Source: Pelagibacteraceae bacterium (GTDB lineage Bacteria > Pseudomonadota > Alphaproteobacteria > Pelagibacterales > Pelagibacteraceae). From it: a stretch of 50,601 nucleotides of DNA. A model generated the notes under the pieces. The model was not told the origin of the DNA. It worked only from the letters and a program-made list of their open reading frames with translations, and did no database searches. Every line of letters begins with the position of its first letter. The stretch's first letter is position 1. The stretch is taken from positions 1 through 50,601 of the forward strand of contig VTPM01000003.1 of the NCBI GenBank assembly GCA_008638125.1, written 5' to 3'. Shown here piece after piece: positions 26,351 to 36,016 of the stretch. Position numbers and translations under genes: made by a program.

Positions 26351-29171
26351 AGACGTCCCGTCTTCAATTTCAAACATTAATATCGAAGGGCTGTCCTCTG
26401 ATAGCAGAAAGGTTAAAAAAAATTATATATTTTTTGCCATAAAAGGAATGAGAGATGATGGCGAAAAATATATTAAGGACGCTATTTTAAATGGTGCAAA
26501 GATTATTATTTGTGAACAAAAAAGTAAATATAAGAATAATAAAACAATTGTTTTAAAGATTAAAAATATTAAAAAACAAATCGTTCAAGCGTGTAAGATT
26601 TTTTATAGTAAAAAACCTAAGAATATTATCGCAGTTACAGGGACAAATGGTAAAAGTTCCATTGCAGAATTTTATTATCAAATTTTAAAATCACAAAAAA
26701 TACCAGTTGCATCAATTGGAACTTTAGGGATTAAAATCAATAATAAAATTTTAAAAAGCAATTTAACTACATTAGACACTATTTCATTACACCAAGCGCT
26801 CTCTGAAATTAAAAAAAAGGGAATTGAGAACGTAATTTTAGAAGCTTCAAGCCATGGACTTGATCAGGGTAGATTAGATGGAATTAAATTTAGCACTGGG
26901 ATTTTTACAAATTTTTCACAAGATCATTTAGATTATCACAAAACTATGAGTAATTATTTAAATGCAAAATTATTATTGTTTAAAAAACTTTTAAAAAAAG
27001 GATCAAATATAATTACAAATTATGAATTGAAAGAATTTTTAAAAATTAAAAAAATAGCTAAAGAAAAAAAATTAAAACTAAATACTATCGGTCCAAAAAA
27101 CTCTACTTTAGAATATAATCTAATTAAAAATTTAGAAAATTCTCAACTAGTTAGTATTAAGTATGGCAATCAATTAGAAGAAATTAAAATACCATTAATT
27201 GGTTGGTTTCAAATTAAAAACATTTGCATGTCAATATTAGCTGCAAAGTTATCAGGTGTAAAATTAGTAAAAATTTTTAGATCTTTACCGAAAATTAAAA
27301 CGGTTAATGGCAGACTTCAGTTAATCAGAGTATTACCTAATTTAACAAAAGTTTTTGTTGATTACGCTCACACACCTGACGCGTTAAAATCAAGTCTAGA
27401 AGCTCTAAGCAAACATTATAATAAAAAACCTGATGTAGTTTTTGGTTGTGGTGGGGACAGAGATAAAATGAAAAGACCTATAATGGCTAGGATAGCCGAA
27501 GAAAATGCCAATAAAGTGTATATTACCGATGATAATCCAAGATATGAAAATCCAAAAAAAATTAGAAAAACTTTAATTAAAAACTTTACTAAAAAATTTA
27601 ATGCACGCGAAATATCAGATAGAGCTGAAGCTATTAAAAGGTCTTTAATTGATTCAAATTTTAATAATTGTGTTTTGATTGCAGGAAAAGGACACGAAAC
27701 AACTCAAACCTATAAAAATAAAATAATAAATTTTTCAGACATAGATGTGATTAAAAAAATACGTCTCAAAAAATTAAATTATAAAAAGAAAAATTTAAAT
27801 CAATTATTGAATTCAGAATTAATTAACACAATTCAGAATACTGATAAGGATTATAGATTTGAAGGAGTTTCAATTAATTCAAAAAAAATTAAAAAAAACA
27901 ATATATTTATTTGCATTAAAGGAGAAAGGTTTGACGGTCATTCATTTATAAAAGAAGCTTTTAAAAATAAGGCAAATTTTTGTGTTAGTGAAAAAAGTAT
28001 AAACCATAGAAAAATAATAAAAACAAAAAATTCACTAAACTTTTTAAACAAACTTGCAGAACTTAAGCGAGATAATTCAAAAGCAAAAATTATTGCAATA
28101 ACTGGAAGTTCTGGAAAAACTACGCTTAAAACATTTTTAGGTAAAACTTTATCAATGTATGGAAGGACATATTATTCAGAAAAATCTTACAATAATCATT
28201 ATGGTGTTCCTCTTAGTTTGAGTAATTTAGAAAGCTATCATGATTATGGAGTTTTTGAAGTTGGTATGAGTAAAGCCGGAGAGATTTTAAAATTATCAAA
28301 GATAATTAAACCAGATTTAGTAATTATAACAAATATTGGCGAGGCACATCTAGAAAACTTTAAGAATATAAATTTTATAGCAAAAGCAAAAGCAGAAATA
28401 ATCCAAAACATAAGGCCTGGTGGATTCTTGTTATTAAATAAGGATGATAAATTTTTTTCTTTTTTAAGTAATTTAGGCAATAAAAGAAAATTAAAAATAT
28501 ATTCTTATGGAAAATCTTTTGGCGCAGACGCAAGGTTAATAAGTGAAAAAAACCTTAAAAATCAAAATCAATTAAAAATTAAAGTTTTAAATGAAATTAT
28601 TACCCTAAAGGCAAAAGATGTAAATGAGGTGAAAATTTATAACATATTAGCTTTGGTACTAGCCTTAAAAATTTTGAATTTAAATTTAAATAAATTAAAA
28701 AGTAACTTGAACTTAGAGTCACCAGAAGGAAGAGGAAGAATTAATAAAATTAAGAGATTTGGAAAGGATTTTAATTTGATTGATGAAAGCTATAATGCAA
28801 ATCCATCATCAATAAAAAATGCAATAAATAATTTTTCTAAACTAGAAACTAAAAATGGAAAAAAATATTTGTTATTAGGTGATATGTTAGAGTTAGGCAA
28901 AAATTCTGATTTTTATCATAAAAATATATCAAAAATTGTAAACCAAAGTAATATCGATAAATTATTTGTTTATGGTAAAAACGTTTTTAAAACTTATCAA
29001 GAGACACATAAAAGAAAACAAGGAAATGTTTTACAAAATTTGAGTGATTTTGATGAAATTTTTTCTGAATTAATTAAAAAAAATGATTATTTGATGATAA
29101 AAGGTTCAAACGCAACTGGTTTGAACAAATTATCTAAATTAGTAATATCAGGAAACAAAAATGCTTTATAG
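26328..29171 (+). CDS. Fused MurE-MurF: UDP-MurNAc-tripeptide and UDP-MurNAc-pentapeptide ligase
   Basis: One continuous frame carrying two Mur ligases. Residues ~1-480 are MurE: SDSRKVKKNYIFFAIKG, the ATP loop TGTNGKSS (~104-111), and DNPR at 402, the motif selecting meso-diaminopimelate. Residues ~488-947 are MurF, which adds D-Ala-D-Ala: VSINSKKIKKNNIFICIKG, the ATP loop TGSSGKTT (~592-599), NNHYGVPLS, and DESYNANPSS. The start is ATG 26328; a TTG at 26316, next to CGAGG, is an alternative in the same frame. It begins inside ftsI (23-nt overlap) and ends inside mraY (11 nt). Separate murE and murF are the rule; fusions are known in a few lineages such as Bordetella. Confidence 0.95.
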   Translation: MLLKKIIKDVPSSISNINIEGLSSDSRKVKKNYIFFAIKGMRDDGEKYIKDAILNGAKIIICEQKSKYKNNKTIVLKIKNIKKQIVQACKIFYSKKPKNIIAVTGTNGKSSIAEFYYQILKSQKIPVASIGTLGIKINNKILKSNLTTLDTISLHQALSEIKKKGIENVILEASSHGLDQGRLDGIKFSTGIFTNFSQDHLDYHKTMSNYLNAKLLLFKKLLKKGSNIITNYELKEFLKIKKIAKEKKLKLNTIGPKNSTLEYNLIKNLENSQLVSIKYGNQLEEIKIPLIGWFQIKNICMSILAAKLSGVKLVKIFRSLPKIKTVNGRLQLIRVLPNLTKVFVDYAHTPDALKSSLEALSKHYNKKPDVVFGCGGDRDKMKRPIMARIAEENANKVYITDDNPRYENPKKIRKTLIKNFTKKFNAREISDRAEAIKRSLIDSNFNNCVLIAGKGHETTQTYKNKIINFSDIDVIKKIRLKKLNYKKKNLNQLLNSELINTIQNTDKDYRFEGVSINSKKIKKNNIFICIKGERFDGHSFIKEAFKNKANFCVSEKSINHRKIIKTKNSLNFLNKLAELKRDNSKAKIIAITGSSGKTTLKTFLGKTLSMYGRTYYSEKSYNNHYGVPLSLSNLESYHDYGVFEVGMSKAGEILKLSKIIKPDLVIITNIGEAHLENFKNINFIAKAKAEIIQNIRPGGFLLLNKDDKFFSFLSNLGNKRKLKIYSYGKSFGADARLISEKNLKNQNQLKIKVLNEIITLKAKDVNEVKIYNILALVLALKILNLNLNKLKSNLNLESPEGRGRINKIKRFGKDFNLIDESYNANPSSIKNAINNFSKLETKNGKKYLLLGDMLELGKNSDFYHKNISKIVNQSNIDKLFVYGKNVFKTYQETHKRKQGNVLQNLSDFDEIFSELIKKNDYLMIKGSNATGLNKLSKLVISGNKNAL

Positions 29172-30246
29172 TTTTTTTACTTCTCTAATAGATCAATATT
29201 CCTTTTTAAATGTTTTTAAGTACATAACTGTAAGAATAGGTTTTTCAGTAGTTACTTCTTTTGCTATTGTTTTTATTATAGGAGAGCCTTTAATTAAATT
29301 ATTTGCAAAAAAACAAATTTCTGGGCCTATAAGACAAGATGGTCCTATTGATCATATTATAAAAAAAACTGGCACTCCTACTATGGGAGGATTGATCATC
29401 ATACTTGGGATTTTTTTAGGAACTTTTTTATGGTCAGATTTGAGCAATGTTTATGTTTTAGTCGTTATATATGTTTCTTTAGCCTTAGGCTTATTAGGTT
29501 TTGTTGATGATTTATTAAAAATTAAATTAAAAAACTCAAGGGGATTGAATTCAAAAATAAAACTTTTAGGTCAGTTATTTATCAGTTTAGTGGCAATATT
29601 GATTTTGATTAAATTTACAGATCATCAATATTTAGAAAACTTATATTTTCCCTTTTTTAAAAATTTGATTTTGCCATTAGGAATATTTTTTATTCCATTT
29701 GCAATTTTTGTGATCGTAGGTTCATCAAATGCTGTAAACTTAACGGATGGTTTAGATGGATTAGCTACAGTTCCAGTAATGTTAGTAGCATTATCTTTTA
29801 CATTAATAAGTTACGTTGTAGGTAATACAATTTTTGCTGAGTACTTACAGATTCCCTATGTTTCTAAAGTCGGTGAGTTAAGTATATTTTGTGGCGCAAT
29901 CTTTGGCTCTTGCCTTGGATTTCTTTGGTATAATGCACCTCCTGCAAAGATTTTTATGGGGGATACCGGTTCATTATCTCTTGGAGGTTCTCTAGCTGCA
30001 GTAGCTATTATAGTTAAACACGAGATAGTTTTAGCAATTATTGGTGGTTTATTTGTTCTTGAAACAGCTTCAGTAATCATCCAAGTCATTTCTTTTAAAC
30101 TTACTGGAAAGAGAGTTTTTATGATGGCACCTATTCACCATCATTTTGAAAAAAAGGGATGGCCCGAGTCTACTGTTGTTATAAGATTTTGGATTATTGC
30201 AATAATTTTAGCGTTGATTGGCTTGGCAACACTAAAATTAAGATAA
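29161..30246 (+). CDS. mraY: Phospho-N-acetylmuramoyl-pentapeptide transferase
   Basis: Integral membrane enzyme that transfers phospho-MurNAc-pentapeptide to undecaprenyl phosphate, giving lipid I. The protein has about ten hydrophobic segments. Conserved family motifs: GTPTMGGLIII (~76-86), FVDDLLK with the catalytic-region aspartates (~118-124), NLTDGLDGLA (~197-206), FMGDTGSLSLGG, and the C-terminal MAPIHHHFEKKGWPE histidine cluster. The length of 361 residues equals that of E. coli MraY. It starts in the last 11 nt of the murE-murF gene and is three bases from murD. Confidence 0.97.
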   Translation: MLYSFFTSLIDQYSFLNVFKYITVRIGFSVVTSFAIVFIIGEPLIKLFAKKQISGPIRQDGPIDHIIKKTGTPTMGGLIIILGIFLGTFLWSDLSNVYVLVVIYVSLALGLLGFVDDLLKIKLKNSRGLNSKIKLLGQLFISLVAILILIKFTDHQYLENLYFPFFKNLILPLGIFFIPFAIFVIVGSSNAVNLTDGLDGLATVPVMLVALSFTLISYVVGNTIFAEYLQIPYVSKVGELSIFCGAIFGSCLGFLWYNAPPAKIFMGDTGSLSLGGSLAAVAIIVKHEIVLAIIGGLFVLETASVIIQVISFKLTGKRVFMMAPIHHHFEKKGWPESTVVIRFWIIAIILALIGLATLKLR

Positions 30247-30249
30247 TAA

Positions 30250-31539
30250 ATGAAAAAAATAATTCCGCTACGAAAGTATTCCTTTGCTATTTATGGATTA
30301 GGCATTTCAGGCAAATCAGTCATTAATTATTTAAAAAATAAAAAGGTAAATAAAATTTTTACTTGGGATGATGAGCTTTTTAAAAATGATAAAAAAAAAT
30401 TAAGTATCTTTAAAAGCTCTTTGTCTAAAGTTGACTATATTATTATTAGTCCTGGAATTAGTATTAATAAATCAATATTTCAAAAACATTTATTTAAAAA
30501 TAGAAATAAAATTATAACAGATTTAGATTTATTTTATTTAGAAAATAATTCAATCAAAACTATTGTAATAACGGGGACAAACGGAAAATCAACAACTTGT
30601 AAATTATTAGAGCATTTATTTAAAACAAATAAAGATGATGTTCAGTTGGGTGGCAATATAGGTAAGCCAATTTTAAATCTAAGAATAAAAAAGAAAACCA
30701 TAGTTATTATAGAAGCCTCATCATTCCAATTGGCTTATTCAAAGTTTTTAAGACCAAATTATGCGGCGATACTAAATATAACTAAAGATCACTTAGATTG
30801 GCATTTAAATATGAGGCACTATATTAAATCAAAATTTAAAATTTTTTCTAGGCAATCAAAAACAGATTATGCTCTTTTAAAGGAAGAAAAACTTATAAGA
30901 ATATTTAAAAAAAATAATTTTAAAAGTAAACTACTAAAAGTTCATAATAATATTTTAGATAATAAAATTAAAAAACAAATTAACAATTTCTATTTATTAT
31001 CTAAACCCAATATTGAAAATTTAATTTTTGTGTTAAAATTTGCTAAAATTTTTAAGATAAAGAATTCAATTTTTTTAAGTGCAATAAATTCATTTAAAGG
31101 CTTGCCTCATCGGCATGAGCTTTTCTATAAAAAAAAGAGAATTTCTATTATTAATGACTCTAAAGCTACTAGTTTTGAAGCATGTAAATATTCTTTAGAA
31201 AAAAATAAAAATATATTTTGGATTGTAGGTGGTTTACCAAAACTTGGAGATAGATTTAAATTAAAATATTTAAAAAAAAACATACTCAAAGCTTATATTA
31301 TTGGAAAAAATACAACTTTTTTTACAAAACAACTTTCAAAAGAAATAAATTATAAAATTTCTCATAATTTAAAAAATGCTGTTATTGATATTATTAAAGA
31401 TTTAAAAAAATTTAAAAACAAAAGTTTGACAATACTTTTAAGTCCAGCAAGTGCGTCTTATGATCAATTTAATAATTTTGTTGATAGAGGAAATCAATTT
31501 AAAAAAATGATTAATTTAAATGCTAAAAAATTTATATAG
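30250..31539 (+). CDS. murD: UDP-N-acetylmuramoyl-L-alanine--D-glutamate ligase
   Basis: Cytoplasmic ATP-dependent ligase adding D-Glu to UDP-MurNAc-L-Ala. The N-terminal nucleotide-sugar domain has YGLGISGKSVINYL. The central ATP domain has ITGTNGKSTT (~107-116), GGNIGKP and IEASSFQLAY. The C-terminal domain has GLPHRHE, INDSKATSFEA, IVGGLPKLGD and LLSPASASYDQF. The length of 429 residues is close to standard. Highly lysine-rich as are its neighbours. ftsW starts in its last 20 nt. Confidence 0.96.
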   Translation: MKKIIPLRKYSFAIYGLGISGKSVINYLKNKKVNKIFTWDDELFKNDKKKLSIFKSSLSKVDYIIISPGISINKSIFQKHLFKNRNKIITDLDLFYLENNSIKTIVITGTNGKSTTCKLLEHLFKTNKDDVQLGGNIGKPILNLRIKKKTIVIIEASSFQLAYSKFLRPNYAAILNITKDHLDWHLNMRHYIKSKFKIFSRQSKTDYALLKEEKLIRIFKKNNFKSKLLKVHNNILDNKIKKQINNFYLLSKPNIENLIFVLKFAKIFKIKNSIFLSAINSFKGLPHRHELFYKKKRISIINDSKATSFEACKYSLEKNKNIFWIVGGLPKLGDRFKLKYLKKNILKAYIIGKNTTFFTKQLSKEINYKISHNLKNAVIDIIKDLKKFKNKSLTILLSPASASYDQFNNFVDRGNQFKKMINLNAKKFI

Positions 31540-32638
31540 TTTTAATTTAAGAGAATATTGGAGAAATGTAGATAAAATAATATTTTTTAGCTTTCTTATT
31601 TTATTTGTTCTTGGCGTGTTTTTCTCATTTGCTTCTACTTCTTCCCTAGCTGGAGAAAGACTTAATAAAGATTATTATTTTTTTTTTTCAAAACATTTAA
31701 TTTTTTCTATTATTTCGATAATATTAATGACGCTAATTTCCTCAATTGAAAATCAATTATTCAAGAAAACTATAATTCCAATCTTTATCATATCTTGTGT
31801 GACATTATTTTTAGTGCTTTTTATAGGCGTTGAAGTGAAGGGGTCTAAAAGGTGGTTAGATTTATTTTTTTTTAGGCTTCAACCTATTGAATTTTTAAAA
31901 CCTTTTTTTGTTGTGATGGTGGCAATAGTTTTATCTAAAAATGATTTTGTGACCACTAAGATGAATTATTTTTTTAGCTTCTTAATATTGCTTTTTCCTT
32001 CTATCTTATTATTAAATCAACCTGATGTTGGTCAAACCATATTATTAGTACTCACATGGTTGGCGACAATTTTTATTTCAGGAATTGAATTAATTTATAT
32101 TTTTATTCTAGGAATATTTTTTATTTTATCATTAATACTTTTGTTTCTTATATTTCCTGAAAGATTTTTTTATATTTTAAAGAGATTTGAAGTTTTTTTT
32201 GATCCATCTAAAGGTGATAGATTTCAGACTAACCAAGCATTAGATGCCATTAGAGAAGGAGGACTCATAGGACAAGGTATGGGAGAAGGAATCTTAAAAG
32301 AGAGTGTACCCGAAGCTCATACAGATTATATCATTGCAGTCATTACAGAAGAGTTTGGCTCTATTGTTTCAATTTTAATTGTATGTATTTTTTTATACAT
32401 AGCTTTTAGAATTATTAAATCCGCGTTAGTCATTGAAAATAAATTTATAAAAATATCTTTAGGTGGTTTAGCTTCACTTTTGATATTTCAAACATTCATA
32501 CACATTGGGGTTAATACAAGTTTAATACCAACCACAGGAATGACTTTACCTTTTTTGAGTTATGGTGGCTCATCAATGATTGGAAGCTCTATACTTGCAG
32601 GAATTATTTTAAATTTTACCAAGAAAAACTTAAAATGA
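31520..32638 (+). CDS. ftsW: Septal peptidoglycan glycosyltransferase FtsW
   Basis: SEDS-family polytopic membrane protein that polymerises lipid II at the septum with FtsI. About ten membrane segments are visible. Family signatures: FASTSSLAG in the first loop, KGSKRWLD, LQPIEFLKPFFVV, LLNQPDVGQTIL, RFQTNQALDAIREGGLIGQGMGEG, PEAHTDYIIAVITEEFG, and near the end LPFLSYGGSSMI. The invariant SEDS aspartate is in the NQPDVG segment. The length of 372 residues is normal. It overlaps murD by 20 nt and murG by 4 nt (ATGA). Confidence 0.96.
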   Translation: MLKNLYSFNLREYWRNVDKIIFFSFLILFVLGVFFSFASTSSLAGERLNKDYYFFFSKHLIFSIISIILMTLISSIENQLFKKTIIPIFIISCVTLFLVLFIGVEVKGSKRWLDLFFFRLQPIEFLKPFFVVMVAIVLSKNDFVTTKMNYFFSFLILLFPSILLLNQPDVGQTILLVLTWLATIFISGIELIYIFILGIFFILSLILLFLIFPERFFYILKRFEVFFDPSKGDRFQTNQALDAIREGGLIGQGMGEGILKESVPEAHTDYIIAVITEEFGSIVSILIVCIFLYIAFRIIKSALVIENKFIKISLGGLASLLIFQTFIHIGVNTSLIPTTGMTLPFLSYGGSSMIGSSILAGIILNFTKKNLK

Positions 32639-33741
32639 AGAATACTAAAGAAAATAAAATAATTGTAGCAACTGGTGGAACTGGAGGGCATGTGTTTCCA
32701 GCCTACAGTTTAGCTAAAAACTTATTAGATAAAGATTATAAAGTTGAAGTTATTACAGATAATAGAGGTTTTAAATTTTTAGAAAGATATAAAAATTTAA
32801 AATTGATTATAAATAATTCAACTACAATTTTTTCAAAAAATAAAATCAATATTTTTTTTTCATTTTTTGTAATTTTACTATCATTTTTTAGATCTTTGAT
32901 TATTCTTGTTAAAGCAAAACCATTTTTAGTCTTTGGTATGGGAGGGTATGCCTCTTTCCCAGTGTGTATGGCAGCCAGGGTATTAAATATCCCATTTATA
33001 ATTTATGAAAATAACCTTCAATTTGGTAAAAGTAATAAATATTTATCACGCTATGCTTATAAAATTTTCGTAGCCTATGAAGAAGTTCAGGGAATAGACG
33101 AAATATACAACAGTAAGATTATTAAGACTGGAAATATTATTAGAGAAGAAATTTTATTTCAGGAATTACCAAAAAAAAATATTTCAGATGAATTGAGCAT
33201 ATTAATTTTAGGAGGAAGTCAGGCTGCAAAGTCTTTTGGTGAATTTTTACCCGCTATATTTAGCAAATGTATCAAAGAAGGAATTAAACTAAATATTTTT
33301 CAGCAATGTGTAGAGTCTCAAAACGATGATCTTAAAAGTTTTTATGAAAAATCTAAAATTAAATTTGAAGTTTTTAATTTTACTAATGATATATTAAAAT
33401 ATTTTTCAAAAGCTCAGTTAGTTATAACTAGATCGGGGGCTTCTATGACAGCTGAATTAATCAATTCTAGAATGCCTTTTATTTCAATCCCTTTCCCTTT
33501 TTCAGCTGATGCACACCAAGAAAAAAATGCAGTTTATTTAGAGAAAAAAGGTTACAGCTTTTTAATTAAGGAAGCAGAAGTAAATGACAAATTATTCCCT
33601 TTGATAAAATCAATTTATAAAGATAAAGAAATATTGAACAATATGATTAGAAAACAAGCTAGTTACTCTGATAAAGAAGTTTTTTCAATAATTAGATCTG
33701 AGATAGAAAAGTTATTAAATGGGAAAAATTCAGCTAGGTAA
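32635..33741 (+). CDS. murG: UDP-GlcNAc:lipid I N-acetylglucosaminyltransferase
   Basis: GT-B glycosyltransferase (family 28) at the inner face of the cytoplasmic membrane that converts lipid I to lipid II. The N-terminal loop is ATGGTGGHVFPAYSLA (~12-27). FGMGGYASFPVCMAAR, IIYENNLQFGKSNKYLSRYA and ILILGGSQAAKSFGEFLP follow. The UDP-binding part has ITRSGASMTAELI and IPFPFSADAHQEKNAVYLE. The length of 368 residues is normal. The family QN motif reads ENNLQFGKSN rather than the usual EQNxxxGxxN, a minor deviation. murC begins inside its last 23 nt. Confidence 0.96.
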   Translation: MKNTKENKIIVATGGTGGHVFPAYSLAKNLLDKDYKVEVITDNRGFKFLERYKNLKLIINNSTTIFSKNKINIFFSFFVILLSFFRSLIILVKAKPFLVFGMGGYASFPVCMAARVLNIPFIIYENNLQFGKSNKYLSRYAYKIFVAYEEVQGIDEIYNSKIIKTGNIIREEILFQELPKKNISDELSILILGGSQAAKSFGEFLPAIFSKCIKEGIKLNIFQQCVESQNDDLKSFYEKSKIKFEVFNFTNDILKYFSKAQLVITRSGASMTAELINSRMPFISIPFPFSADAHQEKNAVYLEKKGYSFLIKEAEVNDKLFPLIKSIYKDKEILNNMIRKQASYSDKEVFSIIRSEIEKLLNGKNSAR

Positions 33742-35116
33742 AAAAGAAATTATTCACTTTATTGGCATAGGCGGCATTGGAATGAGTGGCCTTGCTCAAA
33801 TAATGAAAATTATGGGTTTTAATGTTCAAGGAAGTGATGTTAGTCAAAATAAAAATACAGATAATTGTAAAAAGATTGGAATAAGAATTTTAAAAGGTCA
33901 TAAAAAGACAAACATAAATTCTGCTACAATCATTGTAAAATCATCAGCCATTAAACAAAATAATATTGAAATTTTAAGCGCACGTAAAAAAAATATTCCA
34001 ATTTATGACCGTATTGAAATGTTAGCTAATGTCATTGATTTAAAGAAAAATATTATAATTACTGGTTCTCATGGAAAAACAACTACTACTTCTCTTGTGG
34101 CTAAAATCATATCTGCTGCTAAATTAGATCCAACTATCATTAACGGTGGGGTCATTAATTCAATTAAAAATAATGCAAAATTTGGCAGAGGTGACTGGGC
34201 AGTCGTTGAAGCTGACGAGTCTGATGGAAGTTTTTTAAAAGTACCAATTAATTATTCAATTGTAACAAATATAGATAAAGAACATCTAGACTATTACAAA
34301 AATTTTGAAAATCTTAAAAAAGCTTTTATTCAATTTATAGAAAAAACACCACCAATAGGAAAAGCATTTTTATGTTTAGATAATAAAGATTTAAAAAATT
34401 TGATTAGTAAAGTTAAAACAAAAAATTATTACACTTATGGTTTTAATAAAGAATCAAATTATCAGATTTGTAGTCCAGAGTATCACATAAATTATAGTAA
34501 ATTTGATCTAAAGATTAAAAAGACAAGTTCTAAAAATAGATACATAAAAAATATTTACCTAAATCTCATTGGTAAACATAACGTCGTTAATGCAACTGCT
34601 GCCATAGCACTTTGCTTAAATCTTGGTTTAAAAATAGATACTATAAAAAAAGCCTTAAAAAATTTTTCTGGAGTTCAAAGAAGATTGACTAAAGTTCATA
34701 AAAAAAATCATATAGAATTTTATGATGATTACGCGCACCATCCGACTGAAATCAAAACTGTATTAGACGGAGTCAGACAGGTTGTTTCAAATAGAAAAAT
34801 TATAACAATTTTTCAGCCGCATCGATATTCTAGGATTAAAAATTTAAAAAAAGAATTTGCAAAATGTTTTTCAAGTGCAAATCAAGTTATTTTATGCCCG
34901 GTATACTCAGCTGGAGAAAAAAAAGACTTAAAATATAATTCTTTAAATTTTGCTAGAATGATTACAAAATTTTCAAAAGTTCAGGTTATTTTAATTAAAG
35001 AACAGTTTGAATTAAATAAATTCCTACAAAAAAATTTAATTAAAAATGAGATTGTTATTGGGATGGGGGCAGGATCCATTTCAAACTGGATGAATAATCT
35101 TAAAAATGTTTTATGA
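33719..35116 (+). CDS. murC: UDP-N-acetylmuramate--L-alanine ligase
   Basis: First amino-acid-adding ligase of peptidoglycan precursor synthesis (L-Ala onto UDP-MurNAc). IHFIGIGGIGMSGLAQIM is at the N terminus, then the ATP loop ITGSHGKTTTTSLVAK (~117-132), VVEADESDGSF, VTNIDKEHLDYY, GVQRRLTKV, YDDYAHHPTEIKTVL, QPHRYSR and GAGSIS near the end. The length of 465 residues is standard. The ATG lies 23 nt inside murG and the stop overlaps murB by 4 nt, so it is in a coupled chain. Confidence 0.97.
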   Translation: MGKIQLGKKEIIHFIGIGGIGMSGLAQIMKIMGFNVQGSDVSQNKNTDNCKKIGIRILKGHKKTNINSATIIVKSSAIKQNNIEILSARKKNIPIYDRIEMLANVIDLKKNIIITGSHGKTTTTSLVAKIISAAKLDPTIINGGVINSIKNNAKFGRGDWAVVEADESDGSFLKVPINYSIVTNIDKEHLDYYKNFENLKKAFIQFIEKTPPIGKAFLCLDNKDLKNLISKVKTKNYYTYGFNKESNYQICSPEYHINYSKFDLKIKKTSSKNRYIKNIYLNLIGKHNVVNATAAIALCLNLGLKIDTIKKALKNFSGVQRRLTKVHKKNHIEFYDDYAHHPTEIKTVLDGVRQVVSNRKIITIFQPHRYSRIKNLKKEFAKCFSSANQVILCPVYSAGEKKDLKYNSLNFARMITKFSKVQVILIKEQFELNKFLQKNLIKNEIVIGMGAGSISNWMNNLKNVL

Positions 35117-36009
35117 TTAAAATATCAGAAGAAATAAAAAAAAAATTTGGACGACGATTATTAACAAATGAAAAGTTGGCAAATTATAGTTGGTTTAATC
35201 TAGGTGGCCCTGCTGAGTTTTTTTTTAAGCCAGAAAATATAAATGACTTAATTGATTTTCTAAAAGAAGTTAGGCCAAATAAAATAACTCTTATAGGCTC
35301 AGGTTCTAATACGCTCATTAGAGATGGAGGTGTTAAAGGATTAACAATAAAATTAGGCTCAAGTTTTTCCTACGTTAAATTATTAGATAATCATATAGTT
35401 GAAGCAGGAGCAGCTACGCAAGATAAACGAATAGCAGATTTTGCTCTCAATAATTCTTTAGCAGGATTAGAATTTTTGTCCTGTATACCGGGATCAATTG
35501 GTGGAGGCATTAGAATGAACAGCGGTTGTTACGGAGAAGATATTTCTAAAATTCTACATTCTGTTAAAGCAATAAACATTGACGGAAAAGAAATAGAATT
35601 AGCAGCAAATGATATTAAGTTTTTTTATAGAGGGACAGATTTAAAAGATGATTTGATAATAACTAGTGTACGGTTAATCGGCAAAACTTCCTCAAAAGAA
35701 GATATTAAGAATAAACAGGAGAAATTAATAAATCAAAAAAAAATATCTCAGCCAAGTCAGGTTAAAACTTGTGGAAGCACATTTAAAAATACAGAAAAGA
35801 AAAAAGCTTGGGAATTAATTAAGGAATCTGGTTGTCAAAATTATAAAGTTGGGAATGCTAAAATTTCTGAAAAACATTGTAATTTTTTTATTAATGAAAA
35901 CAACGCAACTGCTAAAGATTTAGAGGAGTTGATTAACAAGGTAAAAGATACTGTTTATCAAAAAACAAAGATTAACCTAGAATTAGAAATTAAAATCATT
36001 GGTCAATAA
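35113..36009 (+). CDS. murB: UDP-N-acetylenolpyruvoylglucosamine reductase
   Basis: FAD-dependent reductase that makes UDP-MurNAc from the enolpyruvyl sugar. The N-terminal half has the FAD-binding region YSWFNLGGPAEFFFKP and LIGSGSNTLIRDGG. GLEFLSCIPGSIGGGIRMN and CYGEDIS follow. The C-terminal part has FFYRGTDLKDD, SQVKTCGSTFKN (with the proton-donating Cys/Ser region) and KISEKHCNFFIN. The length of 298 residues and the absence of the extra Tyr loop indicate the type II enzyme common in alphaproteobacteria. It overlaps murC by 4 nt. Confidence 0.96.
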   Translation: MIKISEEIKKKFGRRLLTNEKLANYSWFNLGGPAEFFFKPENINDLIDFLKEVRPNKITLIGSGSNTLIRDGGVKGLTIKLGSSFSYVKLLDNHIVEAGAATQDKRIADFALNNSLAGLEFLSCIPGSIGGGIRMNSGCYGEDISKILHSVKAINIDGKEIELAANDIKFFYRGTDLKDDLIITSVRLIGKTSSKEDIKNKQEKLINQKKISQPSQVKTCGSTFKNTEKKKAWELIKESGCQNYKVGNAKISEKHCNFFINENNATAKDLEELINKVKDTVYQKTKINLELEIKIIGQ

Positions 36010-36016
36010 AAAAAAG

